Part shown: positions 7,282 to 16,215 of the stretch, piece by piece
How positions within the stretch are numbered: position 1 is the first letter of the stretch
Layout: every line of letters begins with the position of its first letter
Assembly: GCA_944326915.1 (NCBI GenBank)
Contig: CALVFT010000004.1
Span: forward strand, 103,386-144,582
From: Candidatus Gastranaerophilales bacterium
Lineage (GTDB): Bacteria; Cyanobacteriota; Vampirovibrionia; Gastranaerophilales; Gastranaerophilaceae
Direction of reading: 5' to 3'
DNA: 41,197 nt
Notes under the pieces: generated by a model
Told to the model about the DNA's origin: nothing
The model's input: only the letters and a program-made list of their open reading frames with translations
Databases searched by the model: none
Position numbers and translations under genes: made by a program

Positions 7282-9144
7282 TTATTCAAGTACTATAGCT
7301 CTGAATGGGCAGCTTGCAAAACAAGCTTCACATTTAATACATTTTTCTTGATTAATGTGATGAGGATTTTTTACAGTGCCTTCAATTGCTCCTACAGGAC
7401 AAGTTCTTGCGCATTTTGTACAACCTTTACATAAAGCTTCATTTATCACTACTTTTTTCATTGCTGTACAAACTCCTGCAGGACATTTTTTGTCTTTAAT
7501 ATGTGCGATATATTCATCCCTGAAATATTTTAATGTTGATAACACAGGGTTTGGCGCAGTTTTTCCAAGACCGCATAAAGATCCGTCTTTTACTGCGTGA
7601 GCCAGTTCTTCAAGAGTGTCTAAATCGCTCATTTCTCCTTTTCCTGCAACAATTTTTTCAAGGATTTTTAACATATTTTTCGTACCTTCTCTGCAAGGTA
7701 CGCATTTCCCGCAACTTTCGTGCTGAGTGAAATTCATAAAAAATCTAGCAACTTCAACGATACAAGTTTTTTCACTCATAACAACAAGACCGCCAGAACC
7801 TACCATTGCTCCTGCTTTAATTAGGTTGTCATAATCCATAGGGATATCAAGATGTTCTTCAGTAAGACATCCTCCTGAAGGCCCTCCGATTTGTACGGCT
7901 TTGAATTTTTTACCATCTCTCATTCCTCCGCCGATATCGAATACAATTTCTCTTAAAGTTGTTCCCATTGGGACTTCTATTAAGCCTGTGTTATTTACTT
8001 CCCCTGTAAGCGCAAAAGTTTTTGTCCCTTTAGAGGTTTCTGTTCCCATTTTAGCAAACCAGTCTGCTCCATTAAGGATGATGACCGGAACATTTGCTAA
8101 TGTTTCAACGTTATTAATAAGTGTAGGTCTGCCAAATAAGCCCTTATTCGCAGGGAATGGCGGTTTTGGTCTTGGCATACCGCGTTCACCTTCAATGGAA
8201 GCTATTAGAGCTGTTTCTTCTCCACATACAAATGCTCCAGCTCCTTCTTTGATATGAATTTCAAGAGAAAAATCACTTCCCATTATATTTTTACCAAGGA
8301 AGTTTCTTTCTTCTGCATCTTTTATTGCTTTTCTTAGACGTTTAATTGCAAGAGGATATTCTGCTCTAACATATATATAAGCTTCATCTGCTCCTATTGC
8401 ATATGCCGCAATAGCGATACCTTCAAGTAGTTTGTGCGGATCTCCTTCCATTACGGATCTATCCATAAAAGCTCCAGGATCACCTTCATCCCCGTTACAT
8501 ACAACGTATGATTTACCGCCACGATTTGCTGCAGTAAATCTCCATTTACGACCAGTTGGGAAACCTCCGCCTCCACGTCCTCTTAGGCCAGATTTTTCGA
8601 TTGTTTCGATAACTGCATCTGGATTCCCTTCTTCTAAAATATTAGCAAGTGCTTCATAACCTCTCACGGCGATTGCTTCATCAATACATTCTGCATTGAT
8701 ATTTCCACAGTTTGCAAGTGCTGTTCTAGTTTGTTTTGCATAGAAATTTATGTGAGCATCATCAAGAACTTTTTCATGTGTTCTTGGATCTACATAGAGT
8801 AAGCGTTCTACAGGTTTGTCATTTTTTATATGACTTTCATAAATTTCTTCTACATCTTTTTCTTTAACTTTTACATATGTGACGTGTTTGTCAGGAATTA
8901 CAACAAGTACACCTTGCTCACAAAATCCATGGCATCCGGTAGGAACTGTTGTCATTTTGTCGTACTCAGATAGAACAGAAACGTTTGCTCCAAGTTCTTT
9001 GAATTTTTCAATAACTTTTAAAGAACCGTTAGCGACACAGCCTGTTCCTGCACAAACAAGAACTCTTAGTCCTTGTTTTTTTACAAGATCTTGAGCTTTT
9101 TTTTGTTCCTCTTTTATGTCAATATTTAATGCTGTTTTTTCCAT
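7282..9144 (-). CDS. hydB: Bifurcating hydrogenase flavoprotein subunit HydB (NuoF-like)
   Basis: HydB carries FMN and the NAD(P) site of the trimeric hydrogenase. In 620 residues it shows an N-terminal thioredoxin-like [2Fe-2S] domain (C31, C36, C71, C75). A NuoF core follows with the FMN/NAD motifs GLRGRGGGGFPTGRKW (187-201), NGDEGDPGAFMDR (217-229) and GAGAFVCGEETALI (301-314). A [4Fe-4S] site comes next (ESCGKCVPCREG, C478/481/484, with C524). Two C-terminal ferredoxin clusters complete it (C572/575/578/582 and C602/605/608/612). This five-part plan is that of HydB rather than plain NuoF. The RBS is AAGGAGG, and the start overlaps the hydC stop as TAATG. The stop lies 22 bp before hydA. 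Confidence 0.95.
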   Translation of the reverse strand: MEKTALNIDIKEEQKKAQDLVKKQGLRVLVCAGTGCVANGSLKVIEKFKELGANVSVLSEYDKMTTVPTGCHGFCEQGVLVVIPDKHVTYVKVKEKDVEEIYESHIKNDKPVERLLYVDPRTHEKVLDDAHINFYAKQTRTALANCGNINAECIDEAIAVRGYEALANILEEGNPDAVIETIEKSGLRGRGGGGFPTGRKWRFTAANRGGKSYVVCNGDEGDPGAFMDRSVMEGDPHKLLEGIAIAAYAIGADEAYIYVRAEYPLAIKRLRKAIKDAEERNFLGKNIMGSDFSLEIHIKEGAGAFVCGEETALIASIEGERGMPRPKPPFPANKGLFGRPTLINNVETLANVPVIILNGADWFAKMGTETSKGTKTFALTGEVNNTGLIEVPMGTTLREIVFDIGGGMRDGKKFKAVQIGGPSGGCLTEEHLDIPMDYDNLIKAGAMVGSGGLVVMSEKTCIVEVARFFMNFTQHESCGKCVPCREGTKNMLKILEKIVAGKGEMSDLDTLEELAHAVKDGSLCGLGKTAPNPVLSTLKYFRDEYIAHIKDKKCPAGVCTAMKKVVINEALCKGCTKCARTCPVGAIEGTVKNPHHINQEKCIKCEACFASCPFRAIVLE

Positions 9145-9638
9145 TATTTTTCCTCCTTGATAAGCATATCTAACACCATTGTTATTGCGTCAGAAGTCAT
9201 TTGAGGATAAACTTTTTCGTTAATAACAACAACAGGAGCAAGACCACATGCACCAAGGCAGCTTACTGTTTCTAAAGAGAATAGTCCATTGTCACTTGTT
9301 AGTTGACCTTCTGGCATATTTAATTTTGCTCTAATCGCGTTTAATACAGGCATTGATCCTCTTACGTGGCAAGCTGTACCATCACATACTTTAATTTCAT
9401 ATTTACCTTTTGGTTCTAATGAAAATTGAGCATAGAATGTTGCTACTCCAAAAACCGTTGCAGGAGATAGACCTTCTATTTTTGTACCGATATAAATCAA
9501 AGCTTCTTCAGGTAAGTATCGGTAAACTTCCTGTACTTTTTGCAAAATCGCAATCAGGTTAGATTTTTTACAACCATATGAGTTGATGATTTCATCTAAC
9601 TTGCATGTGTCGATTTTGTGAGGATTTTCTACACTCAT
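9144..9638 (-). CDS. hydC: Bifurcating hydrogenase subunit HydC (NuoE-like)
   Basis: HydC is the 24-kDa-like thioredoxin-fold [2Fe-2S] subunit that relays electrons to HydB. The length of 164 residues is normal. The four cluster ligands follow the NuoE pattern: C85 and C90 in CDGTACHVRGS, and C127 and C131 in SCLGACGLAPVV. The N-terminal helical bundle contains VYRYLPEEAL and VFGVATFYAQF, both typical. It is the first gene of the hydC-hydB-hydA operon, with ATG 9638 behind AGGAG. A 27-base inverted-repeat element lies 35-60 bases upstream and could be an operator. Confidence 0.95.
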   Translation of the reverse strand: MSVENPHKIDTCKLDEIINSYGCKKSNLIAILQKVQEVYRYLPEEALIYIGTKIEGLSPATVFGVATFYAQFSLEPKGKYEIKVCDGTACHVRGSMPVLNAIRAKLNMPEGQLTSDNGLFSLETVSCLGACGLAPVVVINEKVYPQMTSDAITMVLDMLIKEEK

Positions 9639-9672
9639 CTCACACTCCTATATAATAATTATTATTAACCCC

Positions 9673-9699
9673 GATTGTATCAAAGGACCATATACAATC
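9673..9699. promoter_or_regulatory. Inverted repeat upstream of the hydrogenase operon
   Basis: GATTGTAT and its exact complement ATACAATC are separated by 11 bases, between the end of nth and the start of hydC. On the minus strand a TTGATA that could be a -35 element falls inside it. It could be an operator for the hydrogenase operon or a weak terminator of nth. No T run follows. Confidence 0.35.
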
Positions 9700-9751
9700 T
9701 TATGCAAATTATCTCATATTTATTTTTTTTATGCAAGTTATTTATTTTTTA

Positions 9752-10396
9752 TTATTTATTCAATATTTTTGCACAATATTTTGATATAGGACATTTATCA
9801 CATAAAGGTTTTATAGGCTTGCAGATATTTTGTCCATGCGTTACAAGTAAAGTATTTATATCAATCCAATATTTTTGAGGTAATTTTTCTCTTAGTGCAA
9901 ATTCTGTTTCATCAGGAGTTTTTGTCTTTATATATCCTAGTCTGTTAAAAATTCTATGAACATGTACATCTACACATATTGCAGGTTCGTTAAATCCTAA
10001 TGAAACTGTTAAGTTCGCAGTTTTTCTGCCTACTCCTTTAAATTTTGTTAATTCTTCAATAGAATTTGGGACTTGAGAATTATATTTCTCAACTAATTCT
10101 TTGGATAATTCTATTATTTGTTTTGCTTTGTTTGCATAGAATCCAACTGGATAAATCGCTTTTTCGAGTTTTTTTACATCGCATTTAGCAAAGTCTTTTG
10201 GGTTTTTCCCTAGTTCAAGCATTCTTAATGTTGCAGGGTATGTTGTTTTATCATTTGTTCTTAGACTTAGTATACAAGCTATTAGAACCAGGTAGGGATC
10301 TTTAAATGAATCCATTAAAAGAACAAAATCACTTTTAGGTTGATCTGCTTCCTTTAATATTTTTACAATACTATCAATATCAGTAGTTTTATTCAC
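9752..10396 (-). CDS. nth: Endonuclease III
   Basis: Nth is a DNA glycosylase/AP lyase that removes oxidised pyrimidines. The 214-residue protein has the helix-hairpin-helix FKGVGRKTAN with the catalytic lysine at about residue 125. The catalytic aspartate lies in CVDVHVHR at about residue 143. The C-terminal [4Fe-4S] loop has spacing C-x6-C-x2-C-x5-C (residues 192, 199, 202, 208), exactly that of the family. The start is GTG at 10396, supported by GAGGAG seven bases upstream; that RBS sits inside the last codons of lpxK, and the genes overlap by eight bases. It is the last gene of the mlaD-like/lpxK/nth unit. Confidence 0.94.
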   Translation of the reverse strand: MNKTTDIDSIVKILKEADQPKSDFVLLMDSFKDPYLVLIACILSLRTNDKTTYPATLRMLELGKNPKDFAKCDVKKLEKAIYPVGFYANKAKQIIELSKELVEKYNSQVPNSIEELTKFKGVGRKTANLTVSLGFNEPAICVDVHVHRIFNRLGYIKTKTPDETEFALREKLPQKYWIDINTLLVTHGQNICKPIKPLCDKCPISKYCAKILNK

Positions 10397-11408
10397 TTAA
10401 GAGCTCCTCTACATTTATTATTGTTTTAAGTTTAAGAGCGTAAATGTTATCTTTATCAAAGTTTTTTAGTTTTACAGCATCTTTTTCTGTTGTGACTATA
10501 TTCCCTTTTATATTTTCTATATCTTCTATTTTATATTGATGGTGATCATCAAATGGTATCATCTCTTTTACTTTATAATCTTTAAGAAAGTCAAAAAATT
10601 GTCCAGGTTGCCCGATCGCGCATATTGCAGTAATCTCAGATTCTAGGGGAAGTCTTTCTCCTGTTGTTATATTATAAATATAATCTGGTTCAGTTTTGCA
10701 TATATAAGTTGGGATTTTCATTCGTTTTGCAGTTATCTTAACTATTTTTTCGGCTCTTGTATGGTCAATATTTTTACTTACAATGACCATTTTACTAATT
10801 CTTTTGAAAGATTCTGTACCTTCTCTTAGTGGACCTGCTGGAAGTAATTTTTCATTTCCGAAGCCTTTTTCACTGTCCATCAAAACAATATCTAAATCCC
10901 TGTGTAGTTTTCTGTGTTGGAAACCGTCGTCTAAAATAATTTTTGTTACTGCATAATTTTTTATAGCATACTCGCAAGCTTTATAGCGATTTTTGCAAGT
11001 TATCACATACGCACCTTTGGTATTTTCTGCAAGCCAATAGGGTTCATCTCCTGCGAGTTGTGCATTATAAAATATATCTTTTCCATCAGATATAATGTTT
11101 ATATTTTTATTTGAAAGTTTTCCTCCATATCCTCTAGAAATTATTGCAACTTTTTCTCCTTTTGCGATGAGGTACTTTGCAATTTCAGAAACAACAGGTG
11201 TTTTTCCGACCCCTCCTGTTGTTATATTGCCCACGGATATAACGTATGCTTGAACTTTTTTAGGCTTAAGAATTCTTCTATCATAAAGCTGATTTTTTAG
11301 ACTGCTGCCAATACCATAGAAGATAGAACAAAATTCTAAAAATCTTACCAAAAGACCGCTTGCATTTTTATTATAATGTATGTTTGTTATTTCTGTTTTT
11401 AAATTCAT
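10389..11408 (-). CDS. lpxK: Tetraacyldisaccharide 4'-kinase
   Basis: LpxK phosphorylates the 4' position of the lipid A disaccharide on the cytoplasmic face of the inner membrane. At 339 residues it is full length. The P-loop ISVGNITTGGVGKTPV lies near residues 60-75, and the signature LDDGFQHRKLHRDLDIVLMD follows near residues 160-180. An N-terminal hydrophobic or amphipathic stretch probably anchors it to the membrane. It lies 12 bp after the MCE-domain gene and overlaps nth. Its presence with a KdsD and an MsbA-like exporter elsewhere in the window argues for a lipid A-containing outer membrane. Confidence 0.94.
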   Translation of the reverse strand: MNLKTEITNIHYNKNASGLLVRFLEFCSIFYGIGSSLKNQLYDRRILKPKKVQAYVISVGNITTGGVGKTPVVSEIAKYLIAKGEKVAIISRGYGGKLSNKNINIISDGKDIFYNAQLAGDEPYWLAENTKGAYVITCKNRYKACEYAIKNYAVTKIILDDGFQHRKLHRDLDIVLMDSEKGFGNEKLLPAGPLREGTESFKRISKMVIVSKNIDHTRAEKIVKITAKRMKIPTYICKTEPDYIYNITTGERLPLESEITAICAIGQPGQFFDFLKDYKVKEMIPFDDHHQYKIEDIENIKGNIVTTEKDAVKLKNFDKDNIYALKLKTIINVEELLSE

Positions 11409-11420
11409 TTCAGAAGTTTC

Positions 11421-12782
11421 CTAGAACATTAATCTCCATAATAAAAATCTTTTATTCAATTTTTCAGAGAATTTTCTTAAATTGCAAGTTGTAACTCTTG
11501 TATCTTCTATTATAGTCTGTAATTCAGTTTTCTTTTCCGGAGTAAGAGCATTTACCGTATTTAATGTTGTCGAAATATCTGTCATAGCAGTATTTACGTT
11601 TGCAACAGCTCGGTTGATATCTTTTTTCAACTGGTCATCTTTTGTAAGAGAATTTACGTAACCACTAATTTCATTAACGTTGTGAGCAATTTCTCTGAAA
11701 TCGTTAGCCATTTGTTGAGCTTCTTGTTCGTTTCCAAATAATTTGTTCAAGTTTTGTGACAACTTATCAACAGAATCAGCTGTTGAGTACATTGTAGTCT
11801 TGAATTTTGGATCACCAATTATAGAGTTCAAGTTATATGAAAGTTGGTTGAAGTCAGTAGTAGCCTTATCCATCATAACCATCAATTGGTCAATGTCTCC
11901 GCGAGAACTGTCAATCAAATTGTTAAGCTTGTTCATTGTAACACTTGTCTGTCCGGTAAGCGCGTTTATGTTTTTTACAGAAAGTTTTAATTCCGCAATT
12001 ACTTCATCTGACAACAAGTCATTAATTTTTCTGTTTGTTTCTGTTAATGATTCAGCAGCTCTGTATTGCCAATCCATAAAATCAGCTATTCTCATCGGTT
12101 CTATCACTGTATATGGAGAATTTTGTTTTGGATATGGCAGAGTTACATCATCAAGTGTTGAGATTCTTAACTTGTATTCTCCATTAGTTTTTACTGCTTT
12201 ACCTTTCAAAAATTCTGGAAGAATTAGTCCAGGCAAATCTATTACATAATCTACTTTGTATGCAAAATTAGTTTTGATTGAATCTCTAAAGTTATAAGGA
12301 ATAGCATTTTTTGAGATTACTTCAATATTTTTAATCTTACCAACATCGTAAAATTTATTATCAAGTTTCATTTCAACTTCATCATCTTTGTATAAAATAT
12401 CTTTATTAAGCATTGGTATATATACAGTTCTCATTTTAGGAGGTGTTATTTCAAGGAATAATTCTCCGATAAGCCCTGTCTGTTGTATAGAAAAAACAGA
12501 TGCTTTAGGGATTTTTATGTGTGGTTCTGTAATTACAAATTTTACATTAACGTAACTATTATCACCATTTATTACAGGAGTTATTTCTTCGACTTGACCA
12601 ACTCGTAGTCCCATCATTTGAACTCCTGCACCAGGACGCATGCCATTTACATCATTGAATTGAACTTCAATTCTTGATCCGGAAGAAAAAGCTCTGCCTT
12701 TAACTCTTAAAACAACACCAAGTAATAAAACTAATGCTAAAAGTGTTAAAAGCCCTACCTTAAAAGATGATGAAAATTTCAT
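11421..12782 (-). CDS. MCE/MlaD-family lipid-transport protein
   Basis: MCE proteins are membrane-anchored, periplasmic subunits of ABC systems that move phospholipids between inner and outer membrane. The 453-residue product has an N-terminal helix (about residues 8-25, FKVGLLTLLALVLLLGVVL) and then the MCE domain. The domain carries VQFNDVNGMRPGAGVQMMGLRVGQVEEI and a QQTGLIGELFLEI strand near residue 105. A lower-similarity middle part (130-230) precedes a long C-terminal coiled-coil-like region rich in N, T and L. The MlaE permease and MlaF ATPase are not in the window. It is the first gene of the unit with lpxK and nth, which fits an envelope role. Confidence 0.85.
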   Translation of the reverse strand: MKFSSSFKVGLLTLLALVLLLGVVLRVKGRAFSSGSRIEVQFNDVNGMRPGAGVQMMGLRVGQVEEITPVINGDNSYVNVKFVITEPHIKIPKASVFSIQQTGLIGELFLEITPPKMRTVYIPMLNKDILYKDDEVEMKLDNKFYDVGKIKNIEVISKNAIPYNFRDSIKTNFAYKVDYVIDLPGLILPEFLKGKAVKTNGEYKLRISTLDDVTLPYPKQNSPYTVIEPMRIADFMDWQYRAAESLTETNRKINDLLSDEVIAELKLSVKNINALTGQTSVTMNKLNNLIDSSRGDIDQLMVMMDKATTDFNQLSYNLNSIIGDPKFKTTMYSTADSVDKLSQNLNKLFGNEQEAQQMANDFREIAHNVNEISGYVNSLTKDDQLKKDINRAVANVNTAMTDISTTLNTVNALTPEKKTELQTIIEDTRVTTCNLRKFSEKLNKRFLLWRLMF

Positions 12783-12869
12783 TTATATCCCTTCCTATCT
12801 GGATTGCATAATACTGAAATTATTGTAGCAAAAACAACATAATAAAGTAAAGCCTTTAATATAAATTAA

Positions 12870-13598
12870 TTATAGATAGTTGGCTAGTATATTTCTTACA
12901 TAATTTTGGGTTTCTTTATATGGAGGAACGCCGTCATATTTATCTACAGCATTAGGGCCTGCGTTGTATGCCGCAAGTGCTAAAATTACGTTCCCATTGT
13001 ATTTGTTGAGCATAGATTTTAAGTATCTAATTCCGCCATCAAGATTTTGTACGGGGTTGAATGCATTATTCACACCTAGACTTTTAGCTGTAGACGGCAT
13101 TAATTGCATTAATCCCATAGCACCTGCTTTTGATTTCGCATTTGGATTGAAACCTGATTCTTGTTTTATTAATGCTTTTACAAGATTTTCATCAACACCG
13201 TGCTTTTTAGACATTTGTGATACCAAATCAAGTATTTGTGTTTTAGTTGTGCCTGTGTTTGTTCTTATTGCTCCTGTTGCAGCAGCAGCTTCTTGTAGGG
13301 CATTATTCAAGCTAACTGACGGGTTGTTTTGGACAATATTTGCATTAACCTTAAGAGATTCAGGGTTAAGTAATAATGATCCAAAATTTGTCTTTGTAGT
13401 ACTTTGAAGTACTTTTTCAAATGATGGAGAATTTATTTTATTTCCGTTTGCGGTATTAGGATAAATTGTATCAAGAGGATTTTGAGGAGTTTGTACTCCT
13501 TCTAAATTTCTCTGATAATTGCTGATTTGAGCATAACGTTGCATTGCAGCAGTCTGCCCGCCGGAGTTTAATAAATTTTGTATAAATTGTGAAAACAT
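12870..13598 (-). CDS. Lytic transglycosylase, SLT domain
   Basis: The C-terminal 110 residues form an SLT-type muramidase domain. The catalytic glutamate is in [14 protein letters not shown], followed by [18 protein letters not shown], a [13 protein letters not shown] helix and [13 protein letters not shown] near the end. Such enzymes cleave the MurNAc-GlcNAc bond of peptidoglycan. The N-terminal 125 residues are low-complexity, rich in N, Q and S, and not recognisable. No Sec signal peptide is visible: the first 15 residues ([15 protein letters not shown]) have no basic start or hydrophobic core. The enzyme is either exported by another route or acts on something assembled from inside. The start ATG 13598 gives the longest sensible frame. 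Confidence 0.85.
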   Translation of the reverse strand: MFSQFIQNLLNSGGQTAAMQRYAQISNYQRNLEGVQTPQNPLDTIYPNTANGNKINSPSFEKVLQSTTKTNFGSLLLNPESLKVNANIVQNNPSVSLNNALQEAAAATGAIRTNTGTTKTQILDLVSQMSKKHGVDENLVKALIKQESGFNPNAKSKAGAMGLMQLMPSTAKSLGVNNAFNPVQNLDGGIRYLKSMLNKYNGNVILALAAYNAGPNAVDKYDGVPPYKETQNYVRNILANYL

Positions 13599-13746
13599 TC
13601 TACCTAATCCGTTCCGTTTTTTCTACCCGTCAATCTCTTTTAAGAGAATACTACTTCCTCCAATTCTATTCTACTTTCAATTGAAGTTTTGTGTATCCTC
13701 TATTTGAATTAATGATTTTTAGTAAAAAGGCAAATTTATAATTAAT

Positions 13747-14808
13747 TTACATAATATACATGCAATCACCATATGAGAAAAATCTGTAGTTGTGTTCAAC
13801 AGCTTCTTTATATGCATCGAATATAAAATCTTTTCCAGCAAGAGCACTTACTAACATTAACAATGTTGATTTCGGTAAATGAAAATTAGTAATAAGGTTG
13901 TCTATTACTTTGAATTCATATGGAGGATATATAAAAAGTTCTGAATGATCATGACAAGGTTTTATACATCCGTATTTTTGGTATGCAGTTTCAAGAGTTC
14001 TCACTGTTGTTGTACCGACTGCAATAATTTTTTTTCCTGCTTGTTTTGCTTTATTAATTTGCTCTGCAGCTTTTTGTGATATTTCAAAAGTCTCAGAATG
14101 CATTTTGTGCTCAAGGATATTTTCACATTGAACCGGTCTGAAAGTTCCAAGTCCGACATTTAAAGTTACATATGCCAGTTCCACACCTTTTTCTTGTAAT
14201 CTATCTAAAATATCTTTGGTAAAATGTAAACCGGCAGTTGGTGCAGCTACTGACCCTTCATCTTTTGCATATACTGTTTGATATCTTTCAAAATCAAGTT
14301 TTTTTAAATCTTCATTAGGAATTTTTCTTTCAATATAAGGAGGTAGCGGAATCTGACCGTTTCGATGAAGAATATCAAGAACATTATTCCCTTCAAATAA
14401 TAATTCAACGAGCCATTCCCCGTTTTCTTCAAGTCTTTCTATCGCTTTTACAGATAACTCATCACTTATTTTTATTATTGTATCTGGTTTAACTCTTTTT
14501 GATGGCTTTATTAAAACATCCCATAAATGTTGATTATTATTTCCTTCTTGTGTTTGTTTTAGAAGAAAAACTTCAATTTTAGCTCCTGTATCCTTGTGCC
14601 CTATAAGTCTTGCTGGCAAAACTTTTGTATTATTCATGACAAGTAAGCTGTTTTCATCTATAAGATCTACAATGTCATAAAAATGTTTATGAGAAATGGT
14701 TTTATCCTTTCTGGATAAAACCATCATCTTCGAATTTTCTCTTTTATCTGCAGGCATTTGTGCAATCAAATTTTCGGGTAATTCATAATCATATTCTGAT
14801 AATAACAT
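13747..14808 (-). CDS. queA: S-adenosylmethionine:tRNA ribosyltransferase-isomerase
   Basis: QueA transfers and rearranges the ribosyl group of SAM onto preQ1 in tRNA to give epoxyqueuosine. The 353-residue length is typical. Family motifs seen are YDYELPENLIAQMPADKRENSKM at the N-terminus (first half of the signature), LLVMNNTKVLPARL, GSVAAPTAGLHFT in the middle, and ITNFHLPKSTLLMLVSAL near the C-terminus. The RBS AAAGGC lies upstream of ATG 14808. It follows yidC by 20 bp on the same strand. Confidence 0.95.
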   Translation of the reverse strand: MLLSEYDYELPENLIAQMPADKRENSKMMVLSRKDKTISHKHFYDIVDLIDENSLLVMNNTKVLPARLIGHKDTGAKIEVFLLKQTQEGNNNQHLWDVLIKPSKRVKPDTIIKISDELSVKAIERLEENGEWLVELLFEGNNVLDILHRNGQIPLPPYIERKIPNEDLKKLDFERYQTVYAKDEGSVAAPTAGLHFTKDILDRLQEKGVELAYVTLNVGLGTFRPVQCENILEHKMHSETFEISQKAAEQINKAKQAGKKIIAVGTTTVRTLETAYQKYGCIKPCHDHSELFIYPPYEFKVIDNLITNFHLPKSTLLMLVSALAGKDFIFDAYKEAVEHNYRFFSYGDCMYIM

Positions 14809-14828
14809 TTTGCGTTATGCCTTTCTCA

Positions 14829-15917
14829 TTAATCTTTTTGTTGAATTTTTTTTGCATTTTCTACTTCAGCATCAGATGCTATATTTTTAGTTCTTTCATG
14901 TTCTGCATCAATTTGTTTGTTAACAATAACTGTCTGTACGATTTGTACCAAATTACTTGTTACCAGGTATAGTAAAACACCAGCAGGGATTGGGATAATA
15001 ACAAAAGTGCCGATAATCATTATTGGCATAAATGTACCCATTGACTTTTGTATAGCTTGCTGTGTCGGATCCATATTGTTGTCAGATTGTTTTTGAGATG
15101 CCATCATCACTTTTTGTGATAAGAACATTGTAAGAGCAAATAAAACTATTAATGCTAATACATCCCAATGGAAAGATCTTGAAGCAACAGTTGTTGGTAC
15201 AGATGCTGCTAGTACACTACCTTCTTTGGTAAATGTAATATTTTCAACTTCTTTATTTGTCATATCTGTTACAGATATTTCTGCTTTTTGGATTTGGTCA
15301 AGTTGTGCGAATTTTAAGTTTAAGTGATCCAAATCCAATTTAAAATCTATATTTTCACCAGGAGTGAATTCTCCTTGAATTTCAAGAGCTTTGTTTGGAT
15401 TTTTGATTTTTACATTTTCTAGAGTTTCGTTTGGTAAATATACAGTTGCCATTTTACCTAGCATAAATGTATCATTTTTAGAAACCCCGAAAGTTCCGTC
15501 CATAGAACGACCTGCAGTCGCTCTAAGAGTTGTATCCAATCGTTTTACAAATCCGAACGAAGTATCTCCGGCAATTTGAATGAACTGAGGGCTCATTAAT
15601 GCAGAATAAAGCAAAATGAATATAGGCATTTGAATTAATAAAGGTAAACAACCACCCATAGGGTTAAAATTGTGTTCTTTATAAAACTCCATCATTTTTT
15701 GTTGCATTTTCTGCGGGTCATTTTTATATCGGTCTTGAATCGCTTTTAGTTTCGGTTGTAAATTTTGCATCATTTTCATAGAACGTTGTTGTTGTACGTT
15801 CAATGGCCACATTGCAAGTCTTACAACAAGTGTAAGTAAAATAATTGCTATTCCGTAATTACCTACAAAATGCGCAAGCAATTTTAATAAATGTATAGTC
15901 GCTGTAGTAAAATCCAA
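14829..15917 (-). CDS. yidC: YidC/Oxa1-family membrane insertase with an inserted extracytoplasmic domain
   Basis: YidC inserts proteins into the inner membrane, alone or with SecYEG. The 362-residue protein has the conserved core. A first helix carries VRLAMWPLNVQQQRSMKMM, with the hydrophilic-groove arginine. A charged cytoplasmic hairpin follows (LQPKLKAIQDRYKNDPQKMQQKMMEFY), then NPMGGCLPLLIQMPIFILLYSAL, then paired C-terminal helices around residues 255-275 and 300-335. Unusually, about 120 residues with beta-strand character (about 130-250) sit in the external loop between the second and third core helices. In E. coli YidC the large periplasmic domain instead lies after the first helix, and that loop is short. 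The start is TTG 15917; AGGATTAGGG lies upstream and no in-frame ATG is available. Confidence 0.92.
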   Translation of the reverse strand: MDFTTATIHLLKLLAHFVGNYGIAIILLTLVVRLAMWPLNVQQQRSMKMMQNLQPKLKAIQDRYKNDPQKMQQKMMEFYKEHNFNPMGGCLPLLIQMPIFILLYSALMSPQFIQIAGDTSFGFVKRLDTTLRATAGRSMDGTFGVSKNDTFMLGKMATVYLPNETLENVKIKNPNKALEIQGEFTPGENIDFKLDLDHLNLKFAQLDQIQKAEISVTDMTNKEVENITFTKEGSVLAASVPTTVASRSFHWDVLALIVLFALTMFLSQKVMMASQKQSDNNMDPTQQAIQKSMGTFMPIMIIGTFVIIPIPAGVLLYLVTSNLVQIVQTVIVNKQIDAEHERTKNIASDAEVENAKKIQQKD

Positions 15918-16024
15918 TTTCCCTAATCCTCATATAATCTTATATAACATTCTTTCAAAAGCTTATTATAAAATATAGAGCAAGTCAACTTTAAGAATTG
16001 TGTATCAATGAATACTAAAACAAA

Positions 16025-16052
16025 AAAAAGACTCACCTAAGTGAGTCTTTTT
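16025..16052 (-). terminator. Terminator after tRNA-Pro
   Basis: GACTCAC pairs with GTGAGTC around a 4-base loop, flanked by A and T runs that extend the stem to 12 bp. On the minus strand it is followed by eight T. It lies directly downstream of the tRNA gene. Confidence 0.85.
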
Positions 16053-16055
16053 AAA

Positions 16056-16132
16056 TGGTCGGGATGACACGATTTGAACGTGCGACCCCCTCGTCCCAAG
16101 CGAGGTGCGCTACCAAGCTGCGCCACATCCCG
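16056..16132 (-). tRNA. tRNA-Pro (UGG), CCA encoded
   Basis: On the minus strand CGGGATG and CATCCCG form the 7-bp acceptor stem. GCGC arms close the D loop with AGCTTGGTA. CCTCG/CGAGG closes a 7-base anticodon loop CTTGGGA with anticodon TGG. The T arm has TTCAAAT. Discriminator A and an encoded CCA (16058-16056) follow. Confidence 0.95.
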
Positions 16133-16215
16133 ACGGGGTCAGTCAACCTTTCCGGCGACGAGTTTTATTCTATGATAAACATTTTTTACAGTCAAGTGTT
16201 TTATGAAAAATTTTT

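Noticed and set aside
7901-8257. Long open frame on the plus strand opposite hydB
   Set aside because: It lies wholly within the well-supported hydB on the other strand, has no RBS and no recognisable motif; a shadow of GC3-poor coding sequence.
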